NCBI GenBank assembly: GCA_905182175.1
Contig: CAJJAT010000007.1
Span: forward strand, 1 to 64,000
Direction: 5' to 3'
DNA from: Flavobacteriales bacterium UBA1494
GTDB lineage: Bacteria > Bacteroidota > Bacteroidia > Flavobacteriales_E > Vicingaceae
DNA: 64,000 bases
Below, one piece after another: positions 27,701 to 35,044 of the stretch. The position numbers and the translations under genes were made by a program. The notes below the pieces were generated by a model. That model saw nothing but the letters and a program-made list of their open reading frames with translations, made no database searches and was not told where the DNA came from. How positions within the stretch are numbered: position 1 is the first letter of the stretch; every line of letters starts with the position of its first letter.

Positions 27701-28171
27701 GTCCCCATTCGCGGCTTGTGCCATAGCTGAAACGTTTTGAATTTTAAATCCGTCGTCGTATGCGCTCCAACTTCTACCAGCATCAGTAGATTCCCAAAGG
27801 CCACCTGAAACAGCACCAGCAAAAATGTGATTAGTATCTGCAAAATCTATAACAATCGCTCGAGTTCTACCACCGACGTTATCAGGACCTTTGAAATTCC
27901 AATTTAATCCTAAAGCCTTGTTCCCCTTTCTCATCTTCGAAGCCTGCTTCAAAGCAGAAGCTACTTCTCCAGTTGAAACTCCTCCGGTTTCTCTATTGTC
28001 TCGGATAGACTTCATGTAGTCTAAATAACCAGCATGAATTTGCTTTTGCATCTCAAATGAGTTTGATTCTCTAGAAAAATATTGTTCTTTCGTTGAGTCA
28101 TTGAGTAAAAAAACACTTGCAACAGCAATTAGACCTGATGCGGCCAAAAGAGTAATGTTTTTGATATTCAT
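24755..28171 (-). CDS. T9SS-exported Asp-box (sortilin/BNR-like) beta-propeller protein
   Basis: This is a 1138-residue secreted protein. The N-terminal signal segment is MNIKNITLLAASGLIAVASVF. From about 90 to 480 there are at least four Asp-box motifs (STDAGRSW, TNDGGATW, STDNGITW, TNDAGLTW), placing it among VPS10/sialidase-like beta-propellers. The middle (about 560-800) is rich in Thr/Ser/Asp and has no family I recognise. A second propeller-like part follows, with FSNDGDKLFYGTSSGDLYRI. The last 75 residues (LVIYPNPAANQVNIEF ... GTYIIRTIVDGVSTTGKFIKQ) are a type A T9SS sorting domain, so the protein is exported and probably anchored or released at the surface. The ligand or substrate is unknown. 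A decayed copy of its 5' end lies at 29257-29403. Confidence 0.88.
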   Translation of the reverse strand: MNIKNITLLAASGLIAVASVFLLNDSTKEQYFSRESNSFEMQKQIHAGYLDYMKSIRDNRETGGVSTGEVASALKQASKMRKGNKALGLNWNFKGPDNVGGRTRAIVIDFADTNHIFAGAVSGGLWESTDAGRSWSAYDDGFKIQNVSAMAQAANGDIIVATGAYHDGSGNNKAVGSEFVGNGVWRLTGNRNSDLIVGPNSEFNYGEEWATTAEIATDPNNSQRFFIAMNRGLRETNDGGATWTNPLGITTACQDVHITADGKIAAGFAGSVRISTDNGITWNTSNFPTGSRARVEIAIAPSNSNVMYAANSHVSNGSCTEGVYKTNDAGLTWSKILNTPNYMGNPVGCQGFYDNTIAVFPDNEGKIVTGGVNMFQWTQSSVDPAPLQGEWKIIATNNKFFGSGSRNPFYIHSDVHKFVFHPTNPNKLFVGSDGGVGFSANMNDLFPTYGQYNAGYNVTQFYDIGVGPKDLVIGGTQDNGTQLLGLGFNTGTSAVEVRGGDGFDVDLFTINPELGIASLYYGDIERVQGIGSSLGSSTFNNAAIYSGTVSALCGNGFIKRCSEVFYTTTAKWESFNHTATKDSVIVRDSKETLPPLAANTVINYASKNNSIPLMDSLVNISYPKDTTTINPNSANDTLSIGIDSSIKVRTFQVAFDTITVDENSMMVEIRYRGKYEDSVRTVVATNSQGDTVGRPGDVVVLYNGIDTLPFTYEVPVNYNNIFHNDLSRALPPRAPLSITVVRDLVRGQSEIVYIEPQVRFNYQFEFPDIVQSAVATFNIKGNLPSQTNQRHIWISKDVQKGGSVTEPRWIKVAGNNSLPNSTPNSANAISAVFSNDGDKLFYGTSSGDLYRIDNLNEIDLSQLGVSLPNDYTVDNTTTHRKIADFGNRAVTGIAVDPNNDDNVIVTLGNYGSAQYVQRSINATELSGVQFVQISGAGLNKLPSSPAYEAIIDFRDNNKVIVGTELGVFATDNAFTTATASDDGQTVIDVQWTEENTGLGRAPVMAVKQMTFGWEEGAVNQGKIYIGTHGRGIYEADQLVGISNNNTVSTENKIGKNNLVIYPNPAANQVNIEFNSANNSLVSVQLFNLNGQIVREIRPTNLQKGENTFNLNVEKLNRGTYIIRTIVDGVSTTGKFIKQ

Positions 28172-28190
28172 AGTAATATGTGTTAAAATT

Positions 28191-28219
28191 AAACTACCGT
28201 TAGGATTTACAAGTTACAA
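28191..28219 (-). promoter_or_regulatory. Putative promoter of the T9SS Asp-box gene
   Basis: On the reverse strand a TTG (28219-28217) is separated by 20 bases from TAGTTTAA (28196-28189), close to the Bacteroidota TTG-N17-23-TAnnTTTG layout, with the last base of the -7 box deviating. The core CCTAACG-TAGTTTAATT is repeated almost exactly upstream of the decayed copy (about 29420-29436), which shows that the duplicated unit included this region. Confidence 0.4.
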
Positions 28220-29256
28220 TTAAATTTAAATTGCTGTTCCTAATTATTAAAAAGTTATTGCGATCTTTTATAATGACAACAGAACGACATTTTTTGTTGC
28301 CTCAGTTTTAAAATTTATCAGATATTTTTTCATAATCAAATAAACCATAGCTAAAAATTCCAGTTAGAGCAATCTATAATACGATGAAGAAAGCAATGGC
28401 TTTTTAGCTAAAACGGAACATAAAAAATTTAGCACTTTTTTTAGGAGTTAAAAAAGCAACATTTAACAACTCCTTTTCTTACTCGGTTAAATTGATAGAA
28501 CTTGCAATGAGCCTGCTCCATCTGCTTTCAAATAACTTTATATTTCTTTATACAGTTGATAGGTTAATTACTAAGGGCAAATTTTGAATTTAAAATCCAA
28601 TTAATAGGACACAAGTCGCTCAATCAAAATGAACATTAAGGTACATCTGAGCACTCACTAAATATTTTTAATTAACTGTTAATAAATAATTTAAATTCAA
28701 TCCTTATTGAATTATCTGAAACAACCATGCTAAACTAGTTTGGTTCCAAAAAATTCCTCAACGTCAGAAATACCAACAATGAATCTACGTTCTAAAACCC
28801 CTTAGCACCACATTTAAGTGACTATGTTCCGTTATTTTATAACCCCTTTCGCCCAATCAAAGGCGGTTTACTTTACCGCCATAAGAGTGTGTTAAACCAA
28901 AAACGACAACGCTTTTATCTAGACACTTTTGCATGGCGCGAACCTATCAGATGTATCGTTTGTATTCTTTTTTGTGCAATCTATTGGGGAAACGACTGCT
29001 GTTGTTACGCTGCATAAAAGAAAGCGATTCTATTTATATCCGTTTTTTAGTTCTATCCCTCCCACTGTTTGAAGGAGTTGCTTTTATGCATGCTTTAAAA
29101 ATTCATTTCTAACATTAACGATACCTTAAATATTCCTATTAAGACCTAACGTCTTATTCCCTGTTTTTAAGTTTTGAAGTTTGTTTCATCGCACTAGTAT
29201 ATTATGCATTAGAAATGTTACGGTTTCTCTATTATTTCGAATAGAGTTTTTATAAT
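28220..29256. other. Gene-poor stretch of about 1 kb
   Basis: No convincing gene. Stops occur in all frames except a 59-codon forward frame from the ATG at 28933, whose product (MARTYQMYRLYSFLCN...) resembles nothing I know and is probably chance. A small inverted repeat GGCGGT-N7-ACCGCC is at 28862-28880 without a T run. Because the decayed 5' copy of the T9SS gene lies at its right end, the stretch may be the eroded body of that copy, but no sorting domain or Asp-box motif could be found in it. Confidence 0.4.
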
Positions 29257-29403
29257 TCAAATATCCGATATGCGACTCTCTTGCTGAAAAGCATTTGTGG
29301 CTCGTGGAAAGTATTTTTGTTTGCTGACATCCTCAAGTGAAGAAACACAGGCAACAGCAATTAAACAAGACGCGGCAAAAAGAGTAATTTATTTAATGCT
29401 CAT
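29257..29403 (-). pseudogene. Decayed duplicate of the T9SS Asp-box gene 5' end
   Basis: From the ATG at 29403 the reverse strand reads MSIK-stop-ITLFAASCLIAVACV then SSLEDVSKQKYFPRATNAFQQ before a TGA at 29257-29259. Aligned without gaps to the start of the intact 24755-28171 gene (MNIKNITLLAASGLIAVASVF...STKEQYFSRESNSF), about half the residues are identical. The sequence just upstream (TAAACTATCGTTAGGAT against TAAACTACCGTTAGGAT) also matches. So this is the remnant of a tandem duplicate, inactivated by an early TAA and loss of the rest. Confidence 0.8.
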
Positions 29404-29541
29404 CGCAGTGCGGTTTAAATTAAACTATCGTTAGGATTGAGCATTTTTTTTCTAAAATGTTCAATATAAACTGTTACAATAATTGTAGTAGTTCATCGTA
29501 ACAACTAAAAAACATTTAATGATAGCGCAGTTTAAAAAACG

Positions 29542-30291
29542 TTATTGAACGTTTCTACTCCCAAAATAAATTGAGACATAGAAATTTGGATAGAATTGTC
29601 TGTTCTCAGAGAAAGCCAAGATTGGTATCTCAGAGAAAAAAGCATCCATAAAAAGTCCTATCTCAGCTGCCTTAATTAATTCTCTTTCATCTCCATAATC
29701 AAAATGCAAACCAATTTTCCCAAATAAGCCAGGATGTATTTTAGTTTCGCCAAATCCATTAAGAAAAGAGGACCGACTGTAAATATTGCTCGTAGTGTGT
29801 TTTTTTGAATCGTAACGCTCTTTTGTTATAACACGACTTACATTCGATTCGTTTCTGATAATGTTAAGATAAACCGGTTTTGCTAATCCAATTGTTGGGC
29901 CACCTTGGATTACATAAGTTATTGAAACACCCTTAATGGATTGTTTTGGAAATATCTCCTTGTGAAAACCAATAGAAGGCCGCAAGACAAAAAATGAATT
30001 TAGCTTTCCGAATATATACCCCCTAACATCCTCCTCAAAAGGATAAATACTTTTAATTTCTCTAGGGTGTTTAATATTTGCAATCTCAATCTCAAAAACT
30101 CTCTTCGTAAAACCAGTTAGATATTTACCATATCGGTACGTTGCATGAAAACCATTGGTGTGCATTCCGAAACCATAAGAATACTCCGTTTTAAACCCTG
30201 TCGTTTTTTCTTCAAATATTGTTTCCTGCGCACTCATTTGTGTTGAAAAAAACAACAAAAACACAAACAATAGATAAACAAGTCTTTTCAA
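29542..30291 (-). CDS. Outer-membrane beta-barrel-like protein of unknown function
   Basis: The 249-residue product has a clear signal peptide (MKRLVYLLFVFLLFFSTQMSAQ, cleavage near SAQ-ET). The rest alternates short amphipathic strands with Gly and aromatic residues: YSYGFGMHTNGFHATYRYG, VRGYIFGKLNSFFVLRPSIGFHKE, GVSITYVIQGGPTIGLAKPVYL, HPGLFGKIGLHFDYG, and a last strand NFYVSIYFGSRNVQ. This fits an outer-membrane barrel of about ten strands. I do not recognise the family. It is divergent from the OsmC gene, which starts 46 bases away. Confidence 0.6.
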   Translation of the reverse strand: MKRLVYLLFVFLLFFSTQMSAQETIFEEKTTGFKTEYSYGFGMHTNGFHATYRYGKYLTGFTKRVFEIEIANIKHPREIKSIYPFEEDVRGYIFGKLNSFFVLRPSIGFHKEIFPKQSIKGVSITYVIQGGPTIGLAKPVYLNIIRNESNVSRVITKERYDSKKHTTSNIYSRSSFLNGFGETKIHPGLFGKIGLHFDYGDERELIKAAEIGLFMDAFFSEIPILAFSENRQFYPNFYVSIYFGSRNVQ

Positions 30292-30296
30292 GCAGG

Positions 30297-30304
30297 TATA
30301 TTTG
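30297..30304 (+). promoter_or_regulatory. Putative -7 box for the OsmC-family gene
   Basis: TATATTTG is an exact TAnnTTTG match, 33 bases before the ATG at 30338. It overlaps an in-frame TTG at 30302, which argues that translation begins at 30338 and not at that TTG. Confidence 0.4.
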
Positions 30305-30337
30305 CAACAAATTTACGCAATACAATATCAACTTGTT

Positions 30338-30742
30338 ATGGGAGTCAAAATAAAAGGAAAATACGAAAACAATTTCAGTTGCTCGTTAGTACACGATAGC
30401 GGTGAAGAGGTTTACACTGATGCACCTAAAGATAACAATGGCAATGGTCAAGCTTTTTCACCGACTGATTTAGTTGCTGCTGCCTTGGCTTCTTGTATGA
30501 TGACCATCATTGCAATCCGAGCAAACGGTAAAAACATTAGTATTGGACAACCAACTTTCTCAATAGAAAAAATAATGAAGACAAGTCCAAGAATGATTCA
30601 AGAAATTAAAATTGAGATTTCATTTTCAGTTCCGTTAACTTACAATGATCAAACGTACTTAGAAAGTGAGGCGCGGAAGTGCCCTGTTGCTCTTAGTTTA
30701 AATCCTGAAATTAATCAGAATGTTGAATTTAAATATGGCTAG
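30338..30742 (+). CDS. OsmC family peroxide-reductase-like protein
   Basis: This 134-residue protein of the OsmC/Ohr superfamily belongs to a class of thiol peroxidases that detoxify (often organic) peroxides, usually working with lipoyl or low-molecular-weight thiol reductants. Both family cysteines are present: one in DLVAAALASCMMTIIAIRA and the second in ARKCPVALSLNPEI. The FSPTDLVAAALASC context is of the YhfA-like branch. The start ATG at 30338 gives MGVKIKGKYENN; an upstream TTG lies in the promoter. It is tail-to-tail with ytxJ, overlapping it by 14 bases, which joins two thiol-redox genes in one locus. Confidence 0.85.
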   Translation: MGVKIKGKYENNFSCSLVHDSGEEVYTDAPKDNNGNGQAFSPTDLVAAALASCMMTIIAIRANGKNISIGQPTFSIEKIMKTSPRMIQEIKIEISFSVPLTYNDQTYLESEARKCPVALSLNPEINQNVEFKYG

Positions 30743-31076
30743 CTGCTTCTTTCGATTGAATCATGTGATGCGATGCAACATGTATGGTTGAACCATCGTT
30801 TAAAAGTATTAATTGGGGAGACTGATGTTCTACGCCAAGTGTGCTCTCAATTTGATTACTAATACTTCTGAATCGAATTAAATCAAGTAGGTAAATCGGA
30901 GTATTACCTGTTTCTTCGTTCCAATTAGTCTCCAATCTATTTTTGGCCATTGAGCTTATAGAACAACGGGTCGAGTGTTTAAACAACGCTACTTTACCTT
31001 TCAAAGAAATTGCATGCAACAAATCATCTTCAGACTCAATGTGCAACCAATTAAATTTAGGATGGGTTTTGAACAT
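30729..31076 (-). CDS. ytxJ: Bacillithiol-system redox protein YtxJ
   Basis: This 115-residue thioredoxin-fold protein (MFKTHPKFNWLHIES...) carries the YtxJ signature KHSTRCSISSMAKNRLE with its single active-site Cys, followed by YLLDLIRFRSISNQIESTLGVEHQSPQLILL, which includes the cis-Pro segment. YtxJ is proposed to act as a monothiol bacilliredoxin that removes bacillithiol from proteins. An ATG at 31106 would add ten residues; 31076 was preferred because MFK is where the family usually starts, but either is possible. Its 5' end overlaps the stop of the short lipoprotein gene upstream, so coupling is likely. Confidence 0.8.
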   Translation of the reverse strand: MFKTHPKFNWLHIESEDDLLHAISLKGKVALFKHSTRCSISSMAKNRLETNWNEETGNTPIYLLDLIRFRSISNQIESTLGVEHQSPQLILLNDGSTIHVASHHMIQSKEAASHI

Positions 31077-31182
31077 TTTTAACATTGGCTTTGCTATATG
31101 CTGCACATCTATGAGAAGATTTGCATGAAAATAATAATGAAGCTGCGAATACAGTAATTAAAACTAATGCTAACTTTTTCAT
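31057..31182 (-). CDS. 41-residue cysteine-containing lipoprotein
   Basis: The reverse strand from the ATG at 31182 gives 41 residues. It starts with a lipoprotein signal (MKKLALVLITVFAASLLFSC, lipobox LFSC with Cys20). The short mature part is CKSSHRCAAYSKANVKNV and then QNPS before a TAA at 31057-31059. So the mature chain would be only 22 residues with a second cysteine in RCAAYS. An exact TAnnTTTG box sits about 20 bases upstream of the start. The gene overlaps the ytxJ start by 20 bases (or fully covers the longer ytxJ start). The function is unknown; the neighbour hints at a thiol-related role. It is easily missed because of its size. Confidence 0.65.
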   Translation of the reverse strand: MKKLALVLITVFAASLLFSCKSSHRCAAYSKANVKNVQNPS

Positions 31183-31203
31183 AATTGAATTATTTAATAT
31201 TAA

Positions 31204-31211
31204 CAAAAATA
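31204..31211 (-). promoter_or_regulatory. Putative promoter of the lipoprotein-ytxJ unit
   Basis: On the reverse strand TATTTTTG is an exact TAnnTTTG -7 box located 22 bases upstream of the 41-residue lipoprotein ATG. No TTG was seen at -33. Confidence 0.45.
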
Positions 31212-31288
31212 GCCAAAGCCTCGAAGCTTTTTGTTCTTTTGTCGAATTTTGTTAACAACGCTTTATTCACAAACATGACTTTTGCAAA

Positions 31289-31972
31289 ATGAAAACAACG
31301 TATTTACGGTCTCGGGTAAACGAAAAATGGGCAAACTTATTATCTTCAGAATTTGAAAGTGACTATTTTAAAAAGCTCAATGATTTTATTAGAGAAGAGT
31401 ATGGTAACTCCTCTATATTTCCCGATAAGAAGGACATATTTTCAGCATTTAACTATTGCGATCCGGATAAGGTTAAGGTGATCATTATAGGACAAGACCC
31501 ATACCATAACAATCAACAAGCAAACGGGTTGGCATTCTCAGTAAATAAAGGAATTCAATTACCTCCTTCCTTAAAAAATATAATCAAAGAGCTAAAAAGC
31601 GATGTTGGTATTTCGGAACCAATGCACGGAGATTTATCACATTGGGCGCAACAAGGAGTGTTCCTTTTAAATACTTGCTTAACAGTAAAAGCACATGAAC
31701 CACTGTCGCATCAAAACAAAGGATGGGAACTATTTACAGATGTTGTAATACAAAAATTGAGTAACAGATCAGATGATTTAGTTTTTTTACTTTGGGGCAA
31801 AAAAGCAGAATCAAAAGCAAAATTGATTGTTGGAAACCATTCTATTTTAAAAAGTCATCATCCCTCACCCCTATCCGCTTATCGCGGTTTTTTAGGCTGC
31901 CGACATTTTAGCAAAACCAACCAAATTTTAAATGAATTAAACAAAACTCCAATTGATTGGGAAATAATTTAA
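31289..31972 (+). CDS. ung: Uracil-DNA glycosylase
   Basis: This 227-residue family-1 uracil-DNA glycosylase removes uracil from DNA to start base-excision repair. The water-activating motif GQDPYH is at 68-73 with Asp70 as catalytic base. VFLLNTCLTV supplies the uracil pocket, and HPSPLSAYRGFLGCRHFSKTN contains the leucine-loop His and DNA-intercalating residues. The length is normal. It is the first gene of a seven-gene forward run reaching 40213, with only 20 bases to the next ATG. Confidence 0.95.
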   Translation: MKTTYLRSRVNEKWANLLSSEFESDYFKKLNDFIREEYGNSSIFPDKKDIFSAFNYCDPDKVKVIIIGQDPYHNNQQANGLAFSVNKGIQLPPSLKNIIKELKSDVGISEPMHGDLSHWAQQGVFLLNTCLTVKAHEPLSHQNKGWELFTDVVIQKLSNRSDDLVFLLWGKKAESKAKLIVGNHSILKSHHPSPLSAYRGFLGCRHFSKTNQILNELNKTPIDWEII

Positions 31973-31992
31973 TTTTTCATCGTTTACGTGTC

Positions 31993-33720
31993 ATGAGAAT
32001 TTTGATTTTAGCTGTTTTATTATTTGGTGCTAAATTCTCTCGTGCTCAGAACAATATGCTTGAAATTAAAGGGATTGAAGAAATTAAAATAAATTACCAA
32101 AACATTGTAAAGGACAGTAACGAAAGTATAATTATTTCTAAAGCTGTCCTAAGAGAGCTATTTAAACTTGGCTATTTAACTGCTTCAATAGACTCATCGT
32201 TTTTCCCAAAAGGCAGCCACTCCGTTTACATTAGTGCAAACCAACAAATTGAATGGGCAAGGTTGGGAATCGGAAATATTACAAAAGAGACATTAGAAGC
32301 AATCGACTTTGCTCCATCAACATTTGAAAACAAAAAATTTAGCGCAATACAATTAAATCGATTTTTAAAAAAAACAGCGATTTTCTTTGAGAATAGAGGA
32401 TACCCGTTTGTATCCATTCAATTAAATAATGTCCAATTCCTAAAATCAAATCAAATTTCCGCAGACCTTTTTCTCGAGAAAAATACTTTTTACAAAATAG
32501 ATAGCATTAAAATAACAGGGAATTCTGGGATAGATAAAACTTATTTATCCAACTACATTGGAATTTCAGAAGGTGATCCCTACCAAGAAGATAAAATAGC
32601 TAGCATAGAAAACAGAATCCGAGAGATTCCATTCATTGTGCTAAAATCGAGACCTGAAATACAGTTTTTTGAAAATGAAGTGAAAATTGTAATTGCCCTA
32701 GAACGTAAAAAAGCAAGCCGCTTTGACGGAGTGGTAGGTTTGTTGACGAACGAATCTACCGGGAGGTTAGAGCTTACCGGAGATGTGGATTTAAGATTGA
32801 CCAATGCCATTAACAAGGGAGAAACGTTTGGCCTAAACTGGAGAAAGCTTAAAGGAAATAGCCAAGATTTAAACGTAGATATAATTTACCCCTACTTATT
32901 TAAAACTCCTTTTGGAGTTGATTTGGACTTTAAATTATTTAAGCGAGACACCACGTTTTTAGACTTAGAAACAAAAATTGGTATTAATTATTTATTGGAA
33001 CGCGGAGACTTTATCAGCTTATTTTTGAAAAACAAGTCCTCTAGTTTATTATCCAAAGGTGTATTCGAGAATGCAGTACAACTTCCCGAATTAGGAGATA
33101 TAAGAATCAACTCTTTTGGTCTAGAATATGCTAGAAATAAAACAAATTACAAATACAATCCTACCCGCGGACTAAACTTACAATTCAACTTTTCTGCTGG
33201 AAGAAAAGAATTAAAGAAAATTAGCACCATAGAACAAAATAACCCTGAGCTCTACGATTCTATTCAATTAATAACAAATCAATTGAAAGGAGGAATATTG
33301 TTAGAGTACTATTTACCAATAGCTGATAGAAGTACTCTAAAGTTTGCCAACAGGAGCGCCAGTTTATATTCTGAAAGAATTTATACCAATGAACTACTGC
33401 GAATTGGTGGATTAAGAACCTTTAGAGGTTTTGATGAAGAATCAATAAGTGCAAGCTCGTATTCTATTTTTACATTAGAATACCGGTTTCTTTTAGATCG
33501 AAATTCATTCTTTTCAATTTTCTCAGATTATGGTTGGTATGAAAGCGACATTACAGGAAACGCATTAATCACTGATAATCCCTTTGGCATTGGCGCTGGC
33601 ATTAGCTTTGAAACCAAAGCAGGAATATTTACTTTTAACTATGCTGTTGGAAGCCAAATGGGAAACCCCATTAATTTGAGGGCTGCCAAAATTCACTTCG
33701 GATTCATTAACTTCTTTTAA
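31993..33720 (+). CDS. BamA/TamA family outer-membrane protein
   Basis: This 575-residue protein has a signal peptide (MRILILAVLLFGAKFSRAQ). A POTRA-like module is at about 165-240 (YKIDSIKITGNSGIDKTYLSNYIGISEGDPYQEDKI), preceded by one or two less clear repeats. The C-terminal 16-strand type barrel (about 250-575) includes the conserved GGLRTFRGFDEESI (lid-loop RGF motif) and ends IHFGFINFF with the C-terminal aromatic of outer-membrane barrels. It is smaller than BamA and has fewer POTRA domains, so it resembles TamA or other Omp85 members that insert proteins or lipids. The ATG at 31993 was preferred over 31957 because it begins the signal peptide. Confidence 0.82.
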   Translation: MRILILAVLLFGAKFSRAQNNMLEIKGIEEIKINYQNIVKDSNESIIISKAVLRELFKLGYLTASIDSSFFPKGSHSVYISANQQIEWARLGIGNITKETLEAIDFAPSTFENKKFSAIQLNRFLKKTAIFFENRGYPFVSIQLNNVQFLKSNQISADLFLEKNTFYKIDSIKITGNSGIDKTYLSNYIGISEGDPYQEDKIASIENRIREIPFIVLKSRPEIQFFENEVKIVIALERKKASRFDGVVGLLTNESTGRLELTGDVDLRLTNAINKGETFGLNWRKLKGNSQDLNVDIIYPYLFKTPFGVDLDFKLFKRDTTFLDLETKIGINYLLERGDFISLFLKNKSSSLLSKGVFENAVQLPELGDIRINSFGLEYARNKTNYKYNPTRGLNLQFNFSAGRKELKKISTIEQNNPELYDSIQLITNQLKGGILLEYYLPIADRSTLKFANRSASLYSERIYTNELLRIGGLRTFRGFDEESISASSYSIFTLEYRFLLDRNSFFSIFSDYGWYESDITGNALITDNPFGIGAGISFETKAGIFTFNYAVGSQMGNPINLRAAKIHFGFINFF

Positions 33721-33721
33721 A

Positions 33722-35044
33722 TTGGAAACACCTTTGTTACTTCTTGCCATTACCATTACCGTTTTATTTATTGCGCTTTATCTTCTCATTTCAAGTAAAC
33801 ACAGGGCTGCACTAGCAGAGTCAGAAAAGCGTAATTCGACTTCAGAAAAGCAGATCGCGTTACTCCTCCAAAAAGAAGAGTTGTTGAATAACGAATTCTC
33901 AAAACTTGAAAAGAAATCAAAGGAATGGGCCAGTGAAAAAGTTGATTTGAGTAAAGAGTTAATTCAAGCAGAAACAAACTTGAACAACCTAGAAGAAAAG
34001 CTGCAAACTCAAAGTAAAGAATTAGAGAAGACTCAACTTAAATTTCAAAAAGAATTTCAACTGATTGCTGACAAAATCGTGAAAGAGAATTCAAACGAGC
34101 TCTCGCAAACACACCAGAAAGAGCTAAATCAACTGTTGCAACCTTTGAAAGAAAAGATAAAAAGCTTCGAAGAGAATATAGAGAAAAAATACATTGACGA
34201 AATTAAAGAGCGGACTGATTTGAAATCAGAGCTATCAAAATTATTAGAATTAAACAGTACCTTAAATACGCAAGCTCAAAACCTAACAACTGCCTTAAAA
34301 GGAGATAATAAAACTCAAGGAAATTGGGGCGAAATGATTTTAGAGAGAATTTTGGAAAGCTCTGGGCTTCAAAAAGGAATAGAATATGAAACACAAGTAA
34401 GCGACACAAATTCAGAGAACAAAAGAATTCAACCTGATGTAATTATTAAACTACCCGAAAACAAACATTTAGTAATTGACGCTAAGGTATCTTTGGTTAG
34501 CTACGAACAATTTAACTCTACTCGGGAAGACGAAGAGCGTGGAAAACATTTAAAAGCTCATTTACTTAGCATTCGGTCTCACATTAAAAACTTGAGCGAT
34601 AAAAACTATCAAAGTGGAGTTTCATTGCAGTCTCCAGATTTTGTTTTATTATTCATGCCGATAGAGGCCGCTTTCAGTTTAGCATTGCAGCATGATCACC
34701 AATTATTTCAGTATGCTTGGGAAAGGAAAGTAGTTTTAGTAAGTCCAACAACACTTCTAGCGTCGCTAAGAACTATTTCTTCTGTTTGGAAAAATGAAAG
34801 ACAAACTAAAAATGCGCAAGATATTGCAGAAAAAGCCGGTAATTTGTATGATAAATTTGTTGGTTTTATAAAAAACATGGAAAGCATTGACAAATCATTG
34901 AAAGACGCTCAGAATCATTACAATGATGCTTTCAATAAATTATCTACAGGGAGAGGGAATTTGGTAAACAGAGCAGAAAAATTAAAAGAGTTAGGTGCAA
35001 AAGCAAGCAAGTCACTTCCGAATAAATTACTCGATGATGCGTAA
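33722..35044 (+). CDS. rmuC: DNA recombination protein RmuC
   Basis: The 440-residue protein starts with a membrane anchor (about 4-22). A long coiled coil follows to about 190. The RmuC nuclease-like core has KGDNKTQGNWGEMILERILESSGL, RIQPDVIIKLPENKHLVIDAKVSLVSYE (the D-x-K of a PD-(D/E)xK fold) and LLFMPIEAAFSLALQHD, plus LVSPTTLLASLRTI. RmuC limits inversions at short inverted repeats. The start is TTG at 33722, 1 base after the preceding stop. The next gene starts inside its last codons. Confidence 0.88.
   Translation: METPLLLLAITITVLFIALYLLISSKHRAALAESEKRNSTSEKQIALLLQKEELLNNEFSKLEKKSKEWASEKVDLSKELIQAETNLNNLEEKLQTQSKELEKTQLKFQKEFQLIADKIVKENSNELSQTHQKELNQLLQPLKEKIKSFEENIEKKYIDEIKERTDLKSELSKLLELNSTLNTQAQNLTTALKGDNKTQGNWGEMILERILESSGLQKGIEYETQVSDTNSENKRIQPDVIIKLPENKHLVIDAKVSLVSYEQFNSTREDEERGKHLKAHLLSIRSHIKNLSDKNYQSGVSLQSPDFVLLFMPIEAAFSLALQHDHQLFQYAWERKVVLVSPTTLLASLRTISSVWKNERQTKNAQDIAEKAGNLYDKFVGFIKNMESIDKSLKDAQNHYNDAFNKLSTGRGNLVNRAEKLKELGAKASKSLPNKLLDDA

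Noticed and set aside
28933-29112. 59-codon forward frame in the gene-poor region
   Set aside because: No signal peptide, domain or neighbour supports it; composition is not clearly coding.
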